From positions 14,555-29,020 of the forward strand of contig JADGJH010000126.1 in assembly GCA_027596945.1 (NCBI GenBank): a stretch of 14,466 bases of DNA, written 5' to 3'. The position numbers and the translations under genes were made by a program. This DNA is from Physocladia obscura (lineage: Eukaryota > Chytridiomycota > Chytridiomycetes > Chytridiales > Chytriomycetaceae). Positions within the stretch are counted from its first letter, which is position 1; every line of letters starts with the position of its first letter. A model generated the notes under the pieces. That model ran no database searches and was not told where the DNA came from. It saw nothing but the letters and a program-made list of their open reading frames with translations. Below are positions 1-8,697 of this stretch, in pieces.

Positions 1-301
1 AAATTCGGTTGGCTGAATTTTTTAAAGCGAGTATTAGCGAAGAGCAAATTCAACATTTTTTCTTTTGTTTGCACAAGATAAAAATTTTGGAAGAAAAAAC
101 CTTCAAAATTTTATGTGCGAACTTAAGAAGTTACAAAAAAAGAAAAGAACAAACTTGTGTGAATGGAGAGCGAGCACTGAGATTAATAATGGAGAGCAAA
201 TGAATATAGCCCGCAAGAAAATGAAAAAAAAACTTCAATGAATGAAGAACAAAAGAGCAAAAAACAAGAAAAATAACTTATGAATGAACACTAACTGACA
301 G
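1..301. other. Sequence upstream of the first BRPF exon in view, probably intron
   Basis: This stretch is AT-rich and purine-rich and shows no convincing coding sequence. A 64-codon open frame near its start is low-complexity and matches nothing I know. In the BRPF reading frame there is a stop (TAA) at 292-294. An AG at 300-301 (context CTGACAG) can act as the 3' splice site, so the region is best read as the end of an intron whose 5' exon lies outside the window. Bases 6-31 resemble a repeat found again at 9562-9590. Confidence 0.5.
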
Positions 302-3035
302 AGCCAAGCGAAGAAGATCTCTCTAAACGTATTGAATATGACATGGATGAGCAAGACAAAATCTGGCTGGAAGCGCAAAATGCACACCGCTTCGCATCAA
401 TAAACGACTCTCCAATCCCACCGATTCTTTTCGAATTTATAATGGATCGCCTGGAAAAAGAATACTTTTCCCTGTTAAAACGAGTGCCCAAACCGCGCAT
501 CCAGCACCACCACAGAACCACAGCAGTAAAAAACCTCAACGAAAACTCGGACGACAATGTTTGCGCGGTATGCGACGATGGTGAATGTGAAAACAGCAAC
601 ACAATCGTGTTTTGCGATGGATGCAACCTTGCTGTCCACCAGGACTGCTATGGCATCCCTTATATCCCAGAAGGTCAATGGCTTTGCCGTCGCTGCATGC
701 TCACTCCCGAAACTCCCATCTCATGCGTCTTATGTCCTGCCCCACCAAACACTGGCGCTCTTAAACAGACAAACAACGGGGGTAGTAGCAAGTGGGCTCA
801 CATTGTCTGCGCGCAGTGGATTCCTGAGGCTGGATTTGCGAATTCTACATATATGGAGCCGATTGATTTGCGGAGCGTGCCGAATTCGCGTTTCAAGCTG
901 ACTTGTTATATCTGCGGCCGGAAGAAGGGTGCTTGTATTCAGTGTAGCATGCGGAACTGTTTTACAGCGTATCATGTCACCTGCGCTAAACGATGCAAGA
1001 TATTCATGAAGATTTCTGGATCTGTGATTGGAGGTGATATGGAAAGCGAGGATATGAAGAGTTATTGCGAAAAACATTCTCCAGTAAGAATTTTTATAAA
1101 AAGAAGTTTGATGTTATTATAACTGCCTTTTTCATTGAATTTTTATTTTTGGCTATTGATTTCTTTGTCACAGAAAGAGTATAGGGAACTTGTCGATGTT
1201 GAAAAAGAAATCCAGCAATTTCGCCGCTCAAACAATAATTCCCTGTTGTCCGACATGGAAGCAGATGAGGCAAATTCACACAACCACGATATCCGCAACA
1301 GCACCACTTGTAGTCGTCGCCGCCAACCAATTTCTCCGTCCAGAAAACGAAGCCTTTCATCATATGGCAACAAAAACACAGCATCCCGAAAACGAAACGT
1401 CATTCACCGCCAATCCATCGAAACATCAGGCGACGACGATGATGGGAACGACAACAACAATAACAATGGAATGAAAGAAGCGCAGCAGCGGCAACAGCAG
1501 CGTGACGATCAATATAAAAAGCTAGTAGTGACGCCTGTTATTCCGTTAGGTATTTACAAGGCGGTGTGCAATTCGATACGCGGTGGAAGCAGTTCGATGC
1601 GGGGAAAGAACGCATTTGTAGAAAAGTGCTGCAAGTATTGGGCGTTGAAACGTGAAAGTCGACGCGGTGCGCCGTTGCTAAAGAGGCTTTATTTGGAGGT
1701 GAGAGCCCAAAAACTCCTGGAAAAAAAGAGGTTTTAAAAAACAGCAAGCTCAGCCATGGACAGCAACAATTTCAGAAACTCAACAAGACGAAACGATAAA
1801 ATTTAAACGCATGGAATTCCTGCGCAAACTGCGTAACGATCTCGAAAAAGTGCGAATGCTCGCGGAACTCGTCAAAAAGCGCGAACGTGAGCGTCTCAGA
1901 CGCAGCAACATGCAGTGCCAAATCGTCAACATCTATTTAAATCCTGTGACTTTGTTGTTGCGGCCGATTCTGGATCGCGTGCGCAAGCTTGATGTGAAAG
2001 TGCTATTTGAGGAGCCTGTTGATTTGGAAGATGTTCCGGATTATTTAAGCGTTGTTGGCAGAGCCATGTGTTTTGAAGATATGCAGAGCAAGTTAGAAAG
2101 GAATGAGTATCGGTCTGTAGAAACTTTTCAGGTTTTCTTATTTTAATTTTTTCCTTCGTGAGGAGTGATTTTTTTTCCTTCACGAATGTAAGGACGACTT
2201 TCTTCTGATTTGCAGAAACGCAAAACTGTACAATGGCCCCGACACGCCATGGTACAGAGCTGCCGATCGCCTGTTAGCGCGGAGTGAACCTATTTTCGAT
2301 GAGGCATTTGAACAAGAATCATTACTCGCGATCGAAAAAACCACAGGTTGCTTGACATCCGAAATCCCTGCATCTTTATTTGAAATCACAACAACGAATT
2401 CAGGAGAAGGAGGAACGTCAATCGTTGGTGCGATCCTTTCTCCAGAAAAGCCCGTAGCAAAAAATCAACAGCCTATATCTTCGTTTTCCCAAGCGTACTG
2501 CGACCAATCAACGTCATCACCGACGACTGAAAAACAACGACAACTTCTTAAAAATGAAGAATTCGCAAAAGCTTTACACAAGCAAGAACTCCCTGAATCT
2601 CTCCACACAACGCATTGTCGCATTGCAACTGCCATTTCATCCGTAGTTACCCCCCAAAAAGAGTCATATAATGACAGCAGCAGTAGTGTAGCGGTTGCGG
2701 TGAAAAAACACCGCCGCTCTTCAACAAAACCAGTGGCACCGAATGATTTAAACTGTGAGCAGTTGATTGCAGAGAAGAACCAGAATTTGAAAAAGGAAAA
2801 AGTTTCGCTGCCTCTGTCGTACGCTTCAGTGTATTTAGTCCAAGGTGTTGCAGGCAGTAGTGGGAGTGGAGAAGCTCAGAAGAAGAGGCGTCAGTCATTG
2901 CGGACAGTGAGACCTGAAAGTGCAGCAGAGTTGTTGAAGACTCAAGTTATTGCTTGTGGATTTAAAATGTTGTGTGAATTTAAAGAGAGACAGAGGGATT
3001 TTGAACTTGATGTGAAGGAGTTCAAAAAAAAATAA
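302..3035 (+). CDS. BRPF-family PHD/bromodomain chromatin reader (LIN-49/BRPF1-like), 5' partial, four exons
   Basis: BRPF proteins are scaffold and reader subunits of MYST acetyltransferase (MOZ/MORF/HBO1) complexes in the nucleus. Exons, all joined in phase 0: 302-1083, 1174-1698, 1745-2131 and 2193-3035. Introns begin GT and end AG. The last acceptor (GTAAG, ending at 2192) was chosen because it keeps the bromodomain intact. Counting from the ATG at 343 gives about 831 residues. Order of parts: an EPL1-like motif (RIEYDMDEQD, starting before that ATG, so the true start is upstream); PHD1 about residues 74-118 (CAVC, FCDGC, HQDCYG); a zinc knuckle; an extended PHD2 about 188-243 (CYICGRKKGACIQC). 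Asn- and Gln-rich tracts follow, then a bromodomain spanning exons 3-4, with the expected acetyl-lysine-binding Asn in RNAKLYNG. No C-terminal PWWP is visible, unlike human BRPF1. The first exon's 5' end is inferred. Family assignment is confident; the exact orthologue is less so. Confidence 0.92.
1447..1501 (+). repeat. AAC and CAG trinucleotide tracts inside BRPF exon 2
   Basis: An AAC-rich tract (1447-1467) is followed by a CAG-rich tract (1482-1501). They encode short Asn and Gln runs just after an Asp run. They lie in the linker between PHD2 and the bromodomain, where BRPF proteins are expected to be disordered. Length variation between individuals is likely. Confidence 0.75.
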
Positions 3036-3036
3036 A
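3031..3036 (+). terminator. Poly(A) signal AATAAA overlapping the BRPF stop codon
   Basis: The hexamer AATAAA contains the TAA stop (3033-3035) of the BRPF frame. No second AATAAA was seen in the next 100 bases. If this signal is used, the 3' UTR would be only about 15-30 nt. Confidence 0.55.
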
Positions 3037-3433
3037 TGTAATATTGTGATAGTTCAAAATGATAAATGTAAAATGAAAAGAGCTTAGTCACAAAAAAGAA
3101 TTATTGCAAATGTTGTAAGAGGTTGTTTGGCACAATCAAGGTGACAAAGGAACTTGAATTCATTGCTTATATGGATACTTTGTGCATGGATTCAATATAA
3201 CAAAGTTTGCAACCACATATGATAAGTCTATATCTACTATCCACAGATTAATTACTTACTGCAGAAATGGTGGTGATGCTTCAAGAATAACATGCTAGTG
3301 AGAAAAGGAATTCAAAGAAATGCATTAGACATGCCCAACAGCATTCTTGACAAAGTGCCAAGAAGAGTTATAACACATTTTACAATGCCAATTGCAAACT
3401 CAACTGTTTGGTGTATTTATATACCCATACACC
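3036..3433. other. Intergenic DNA after BRPF with weak remnant reading frames
   Basis: No intact gene is seen. On + there is a short open run ending at the TAG at 3296-3298 whose translation (for example TTYDKSISTIHRLITYCR) looks like a helix-turn-helix of the kind found in transposases. A second open run in another frame (3298-3456) follows at once. This could be a decayed transposase, but the support is thin. Confidence 0.25.
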
Positions 3434-3788
3434 ACTTTTCTGTGACAGTTTGCTAATAAAATTTTGAATTGTGAGTCGCGCCAACTGCGGCAAGTGGTGG
3501 AATAACTCAACTTTGAATACAGTGAGGATTCTTCACGAATTCAGTGACGAAAAGTGTGATGGATTTGAGTGGGTGTTCTCACTGAGATTCTCAAATGAAC
3601 AGTGATTATTATTATTTGTTTTTCTGCACACACACTTTTCTGTGGAGCGTCTCTAATAAAAATTTGAAGTGATTGAGATTGTACTGCGGCAAGTGACAAA
3701 TCAACTCAACTTTGAATGCTGTGAGGATTGTTCACTTGAATATAGGTGATGGATAGTGTGATGTGAGTATTCGCTCAAATGATGGGTG
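3434..3788 (+). repeat. Two diverged tandem copies of a roughly 200-bp unit
   Basis: Copy 1 (about 3434-3603) and copy 2 (about 3634-3788) share, in order, ACTTTTCTGTG (3434/3634), CTAATAAA (3453/3653), ACTGCGGCAAGTG (3484/3683), CAACTTTGAAT (3508/3707) and TCAAATGA near the end (3591/3775). The offset stays at 199-200 bases before an internal deletion in copy 2. The unit lies just outside the coiled-coil reading frame and could be subterminal repeat DNA of the mobile element. Confidence 0.7.
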
Positions 3789-3817
3789 TGTTTGTGTGAA
3801 TGATTGTGTGGTGACAG

Positions 3818-3843
3818 AAAAAGTCCGCTTAAGTGGATTTTTT
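3818..3843. repeat. 26-bp near-perfect palindrome
   Basis: AAAAAGTCCGCTT is followed directly by AAGTGGATTTTTT. The halves pair at 11 of 13 positions (the other two are G-T) with no loop. The 11-mer AAAGTCCRCTT reappears at 9647-9657 on the far side of the mobile block. It could be a terminal or origin structure of the element, or simply a short inverted repeat. Confidence 0.55.
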
Positions 3844-3935
3844 GTGCTAAAAATAGACACGAACACCAACTATTTTAATTTCAAATTATTCAAGGATATT
3901 TACTTAAAATTATTTTCTTTTATAATAATAAAACT

Positions 3936-4541
3936 ATGACTGTTACAATTCCATCCACAACTGTACAAAATTGATTCTTAGAGACCCTTCCCATTGGAAC
4001 AATATACAAGAACCTGCGTAATGAACATCACTACGAAGTGCAAGAACGTAAAATTAATGCTACTTTATCGAAAGTAGGTGTACCATATTTTGGTTCAAAT
4101 CAGGCCATCTATATTGAAGTGCCTGACAAATAGATGAAGATGGCCAATCCAGTGAGAGCAAATATCAACCAATCAATGAACGAGCGAATCAATGAGTTAG
4201 AAGAAACTGTCAAACAATTACAGTCAGAGTTGAGCGAAAGCAATAATCCCGATTTCGAGAAACTGTCTGTTGTTGAAATAAAACATTCATTACTGGATAA
4301 AATAAAACATCTAATGAATGGAAAGGATTACTATGAAACTGATAGTGAGTTGTTCTTTGTTGACAGTTCTTTGGTATATTATCTTAGAAAGAAGAACAGA
4401 GGTGACAATAAAAAGAGAGTTCAGCAAATCAAACACGATTTAATGAAGGGAGACACAAGTCTCTGCAAGGAACAACATGATAATCAGCCAGCCATCCAGA
4501 AGCAATTCTACCACCACTTGAAAAAGGAACTTGACAAATAA
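3936..4541 (+). pseudogene. Coiled-coil protein of the mobile element, one frame with two in-frame stops
   Basis: From an ATG at 3936 a single frame runs to a TAA at 4539-4541 (202 codons). It is interrupted only by TGA at 3972-3974 and TAG at 4131-4133. The TAG is followed at once by an ATG, so the downstream 135-codon part is open on its own. No frameshift is needed, and the sequence before each stop reads like protein (for example ETLPIGTIYKNLRNEHHYEV), so I read this as one decayed gene. The 3' part holds a short coiled coil (INELEETVKQLQSELSES) and a lysine-rich, charged tail. I do not recognise the family. It converges on the ubiquitin-ligase gene with a 23-nt gap. An alternative is that only 4134-4541 was ever a gene. 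Confidence 0.55.
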
Positions 4542-4558
4542 AAGATTGTTGAAATAAA
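4537..4558 (+). terminator. Two AATAAA signals at the end of the coiled-coil frame
   Basis: AATAAA occurs at 4537-4542, overlapping the stop, and again at 4553-4558 in the gap before the convergent gene. This fits very short 3' ends in a compact element. Confidence 0.4.
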
Positions 4559-4564
4559 GAGACG

Positions 4565-5391
4565 TTAATCCGAGTCAGAGAATGCTGGCAATAATAAATC
4601 AGAAGGTGCAAATATGCAGCCAAGAAATTCTCCAATTTGGTCATTGCTTTTAATACTCCCTTGTCCACATTTGGTATTGACAAAAACAGCATTGCACTCT
4701 TCCAATTTGAGAAAGACAGGGTCTGACAGTTTGGTTGCACATGGCATTTGTATCATTGTTTCAGATGTTGCTCCATTTGACAACAGTTTCATAGTGGTGA
4801 TTACAGCAACTGTAGGAATCTTTGTCAACGCAACTGGTGACAGCACCCATTTCTGCCATTCATTCTTGTATAAAACAATGGCTGCATGCTCAGTTGTTAA
4901 AACACCATCATTCATCTCTGTCAAGTCAATCTTGAATCCTCGAGTCTCGGATTCATATCCATCAATCTCAACATTGGTAAATTGACGTTCAATTACATCA
5001 GTTTTACATTTTTTGTCATTGAAATGTGAAAGCATTGTCTTGCATGACACCATTTTTTTCTGACAAATGAAACATTTGAACTTCTTGTAGTCACACTCTT
5101 CCATATGCTCATCGAGATTCCATTTCAGTACTCGCATCTTACAGTTTTCATTGGTGCATGATTCCAAATGGTGCTAGTGTAACTTGAAGTTGTTTATTGT
5201 GAAACAACAACTCAGTCTTACACTGTGGGCACTTTTGGCCCAATCTATGGCAGCATTTCAAACATATAAATAAAGTGGGGATTTGAACCATTAGCACATT
5301 GAACAATAGGAAAGTTTATATTTTCAAGGCACACGCAGCATGTCAAGTCTGATTGTTTTAAATTCATTGAGTAGTTTACTATTTGTTCCAT
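4565..5391 (-). pseudogene. RING plus TRAF/SIAH-type zinc-finger E3 ubiquitin ligase, frameshifted
   Basis: Proteins of this layout transfer ubiquitin to targets bound by the C-terminal domain. An ATG at 5391 starts a frame with the first RING ligands (CCVCLENI, then QCANG) that ends at TAG 5245-5247. The remaining RING ligands (CLKCCHRLGQKCPQCK) lie in a second frame ending at TGA 5148-5150. A third frame ending at TAA 4565-4567 carries a TRAF/SIAH-type finger (C-x5-C-x11-H-x3-C) and a second finger-like CFIC motif, then about 150 residues resembling the substrate-binding half of SIAH/TRAF proteins only in position. The RING His is not seen at the usual place; the frame breaks there. Two frameshifts make this copy inactive. 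A CCAAT-type motif lies just upstream. The domain call is good; whether it came from a host or a virus is open. Confidence 0.7.
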
Positions 5392-5424
5392 GTTTGTATT
5401 AAACACAATATTTTAATTTTAGAG

Positions 5425-5462
5425 AAATTCCATAAAAATGGAATTTTTGAGCCAATCAGAAG
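5425..5462 (-). promoter_or_regulatory. Hairpin plus inverted CCAAT motif upstream of the ubiquitin-ligase frame
   Basis: A perfect hairpin (9-bp arms at 5425-5433 and 5438-5446, loop AAAA) abuts TTTTGAGCCAATCAGA (5445-5460). In the gene's direction this reads TCTGATTGGCTCAAAA, about 55 nt before the ATG. Nearly the same string occurs upstream of the polymerase frame (9416-9430). The gap between the HNH stop (5480) and the ligase ATG (5391) is the only intergenic space here, so a promoter role is likely but inferred. Confidence 0.45.
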
Positions 5463-5479
5463 TTGCCATTTTTTACAAG

Positions 5480-5902
5480 TCATAAATAATTATTTTCTCT
5501 TCTCGAAATCAGTTGCAGATTCCAATGAGCATTGATGTTCTTGAAGTCATCATCAGAAACATGGTGACATCTGGGCATGATATGGTCTATTTCAAACCCC
5601 CTCATTATTGTTCCATCAGGAATATCAAGATGTTTCAACAACTCTTGTCTCTTTAAAAAAGTGTGCTTCAAACAATATTCATCAGAACAGCCCTTTTGAA
5701 CAATGTAATTAACAACTCAAACAGCCTCAATTTGTTTTTGTTTAAGTTTGTCCATCATATCTTGCTCTCTCTTCTTCTTTTGTTTAATCTTGTCAAAATC
5801 AGTCTTCTTGGTAACTTTGTGCTTTATACCATCATCAATAACATTAATGTACTCTTTCTTTGTGGTCCGACTAATTGCAGTGTACTGCATATCCTTTGCC
5901 AT
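5480..5902 (-). pseudogene. Helicase motif VI, basic linker and HNH endonuclease module
   Basis: The segment starts with YTAISRTTKKEY, matching the Y-x-A-x-SR motif VI of SF1 helicases. It passes through a Lys/Arg/Gln-rich linker (about 5719-5810) and ends in an HNH nuclease: GFEIDHIMPRC, then HWNLQ, then REN near the C-terminus. Those correspond to the metal-binding DH, the Asn of the second half, and the final catalytic-core residue. One in-frame TGA (5717-5719) separates linker and nuclease; otherwise the frame is continuous. The stop is at 5480-5482. HNH enzymes nick or cut DNA, so a role in starting replication, integration or resolving ends of the element is a reasonable inference. Confidence 0.72.
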
Positions 5903-5932
5903 TTGACTCCACTCGTGGATTGTAAATAGCTT

Positions 5933-6701
5933 TCAAATCGAATTTCCTTGAACCCAATGGACTGTCAAACAATAATTGACCCAGAAGTACTTTTGAAATT
6001 GTTCAACACTAATCTCAATCTTGTCGGCAGTCATGGTGTCTTCCAATACAATCCACAGTTCAATCCTTTTCACTACAAAAGTTGTACTATTCACAATCTT
6101 GAGTCCTCTATAATTTCTGTTTGAGATAACTGGTGTGCCAACCATCAATAAAACATGTCGAGAATTTGGATCATTTGGATTTGCTTCTATTCTAATCATT
6201 TTTTTTTTCTTTAGTTTGTCTTGTTGCATCATTGTTTCATTGATTTGCTTACATTTAGCATGAGTAAATGCCAAGTTAATTCTTGTGAACATGTGCTTAT
6301 TGTCAAAGTCATTAGGGTTCATTTTATCAACTTTATCAAACATTATTGACACTGAACTATCAGAACAGTGATTCACAACAAGCTCAGTGATGCAGTAATC
6401 AGCAATCTCCTTTACAGCTGTTGAATTGAAATAGTCATACATTTTAGATTCCACCCCTCCCATGTGCATAATCGTCAACCATCACAAATTTCACTTTTGT
6501 ATGTATTTTGACATAATACAGCACTTCATACACAACTGCTTTCAACATGCTCACTTCATCAATGAAAATGTATTCAAACTTTCTTGCTTGTTTCAGTGTT
6601 TCTTTCAAATTTTTGTTGTCTGTTTGAGTTCTTTTCATTTTCCACACCCTGCCAAGCCAGTGACTAACTGTTGTTCCAATCTGTTTTCGGGATGCTGCCA
6701 A
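5933..6701 (-). pseudogene. Superfamily 1 (Pif1-like) helicase module
   Basis: Motifs in order: a Walker A loop GLAGCGK at 6638-6658, met at once by a TGA where Ser/Thr is expected; Walker B FIDEVSML about 6570; a motif-III-like region broken by a frameshift near 6465; the stretch VGTPVISNRNYRGLKIVNST about 6090-6150, typical of the Pif1-type C-terminal core; and TVHWVQGNS (motif V-like) at about 5935-5965, ending at an in-frame TGA, after which motif VI follows. Walker A and the 5933-6478 segment share a frame while the middle is shifted, so two indels flank Walker B. The helicase would unwind DNA for the attached polymerase. SF1 is firm; Pif1 versus another SF1 branch is not. Confidence 0.7.
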
Positions 6702-6711
6702 TCTCTATTCT

Positions 6712-8697
6712 TCAATTCGAAATTGTAAGAGCTCTTGAATGGTTCTTTGACTTTGTATTCAGTTGGAAGGTCTTCAGGTCGATAAAATCTAATTCCTGGT
6801 TGACATTCGACGTCTTTTCCATCTTCAGCTCAGCAACAACACAATCAGTTTTTAGTTTAACAATGGTTTCCCCAATTTTCATTGCCAATTGATGAAGCAT
6901 GATATAATTGTTGTCAAGCACTTGCCAATAAATTGGAATTGTATTGTGATGTTTAATTTTTTCTCTGTTCATTGAAACATGATATATTTTAGGGCTTTGT
7001 GAGATGCAATGAAACACAGTCTTATTGTCAGCAAAAAAGTATCATACTGCATCGTTGAAAGATGAAAAAAATCTGTCAGTTTGGGACTTGTTGCTTCTCT
7101 TGTTTAAACAACCAATGAAACAATTCATCATGATTTTAGCATTGTCCATGTTGCCACTGTTGTTGTAAATCCAGTCTACAAATTTGTTGAAATAATCTGG
7201 CTTCAAAGTATAGCTTGGAATTATCTCATACACAATCTTAAATTGCACTCCAATCAGTCTGCAATACTTCAGAATTCCACGTGAATACCACCTTGTTCCT
7301 CTCAATGGAAACGTGTTTTCAGTTTCAACATAATAGAATCCAGTCTGGAGTTTGCCTGAAAATGGACACACTTCATCAAAGATTGTAAATACTGACCATG
7401 GTGTTTCATTCTTGACACTCAAACAAGCCATGTGGCACTTTTGAATATTAAAACTCTTTAACTTGGCATTTTTGCAAGGTTCATAAAAAGTTTCAACAAT
7501 CGCACCCTTTGTGCAATGGAAGAAAACATCATGTGTAATCTTGTTGAATGTACTTTCAATTCTGTCATCGCAGTTGTAAATTTGAAATGCTTCCAAAACC
7601 AAACTCACAAGATTTTGATTTCTAAGCAGAATTTTGAGCAATTGAGAAACTTTTTGTGATTCATTGTAGTGTCTGATGATTTCAATAATCACATTATTCT
7701 TGTAAACTATTCTCACAATGTTTCCACCATTTCCTCTTGTTTTGTAAACTGTGTTGTCTGTCTTGGTTAGATACACAACCAACTCAAAAAGGCCATCCTT
7801 GTTCAAATATACAACATTGCAGTTCTCGAGCTGTGGTATGCAGTGATATGGAACATTTACCAATGTGTGGACTGTTCTGTCAAATGCATTTGTGCTTTTG
7901 TGTTTTCTTGTAAAACTGTTGTGAAACCTAAGGCAGGGATGAAACAACAGAAGGTTCAAAGTGGCTAATGGGATTTGTAATGGAAGTGTTTTGGTTTCAA
8001 GTTTGTTTCATAATTGGAAAGTTTATAAAAGCAATAGTCTTTATTCAATAAACAACAGTTTTTTCACTGAAACATTTATAACAGAAGTTTACGTTTCACA
8101 TCAAAAACTTTGCAAGGAATCAATTGCAGCAGCACTTGCAACAATGGATTTACGTAATTCAGTGTCCAAAACTGGATACATGTGATTGTTTGCAACAACA
8201 AATATTGAGGCAGGAACGTGATGATTTTGTTTCTTTGGACTGTAACAACAAAAAATATCCAACTCCAAGTCAAGAGCATATAATGGAATACCATACTTTT
8301 CACAAAATGCCTGAACTTCTTTTGTAGTTGCTCCATAATCAGTCTCCAGTTCACCATGTTCAAAAATTTATTGTAGGCCCTCAAACTTTACATCTTTGAT
8401 GTACTCAGAATACGTTTTTATCAAATACTGATAAACACAATCGTTCTTGTCTGTAAAATTGGGTTCAATATGAAGGTAGTTGTAAGTGATGGTTGTTCCA
8501 TACATTTGCTGGTCCACAAGTGGAACTGCTTGTAACAGAGTTGGCTGTGTGCCATGAATTTTAATTTCAATGACTTCACATGGATATGGCTTTCTTTCAG
8601 CAACCTCATTGGCAATATCTTCCAGCGTTTTTTCTATGAGATGTTCTGGCACTGCTCTTAGAAACCCATGTTTTGTTTTCTCATAAATCATATCCAT
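6712..8697 (-). pseudogene. Divergent family B DNA polymerase module
   Basis: Segment 8697-8101 (one in-frame TAA at 8368) carries a conserved N-terminal region ending in PASIFVVANNHMYPVLD. About 140 bases then pass through other frames. Segment 7959-6712 (one in-frame TGA at 7042) holds the palm. It has a motif-A-like FDEV followed by FYYVETENTFPLRG and WYSRGILKYC, a motif-B-like AKIMMNCFIG (K-x3-N-x2-I-G), and LKTDCVVAE in the motif C position where DTDS is usual. This pattern suits protein-primed or organelle/virus-type family B polymerases of large DNA elements. Exonuclease motifs were not clearly found; they may lie in the scrambled stretch near 8100-7960. Another polymerase-like fold is possible but less likely, given the helicase and nuclease in the same gene. 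Confidence 0.55.

Noticed and set aside
9..203. 64-codon open frame on + at the window start
   Set aside because: Low-complexity, Lys/Phe-rich, no family resemblance, and it ends well before the BRPF exon; it overlaps a dispersed repeat.
6462..6892. Overlapping plus-strand open frames opposite the helicase and polymerase
   Set aside because: They lie antisense to clear helicase and polymerase motifs and are rich in Phe/Cys/Ser as expected of shadows.
5717..7044. Alternative genetic code with TGA as Trp
   Set aside because: Trp is encoded by TGG at several conserved positions nearby and there are also TAA stops and frameshifts, so decay is the simpler reading.
8076..8384. 102-codon minus-strand frame opposite the conserved polymerase N-terminal segment
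   Set aside because: A different frame of the same strand (8697-8101, with one TAA) carries the better protein-like sequence, so this one is a shadow.
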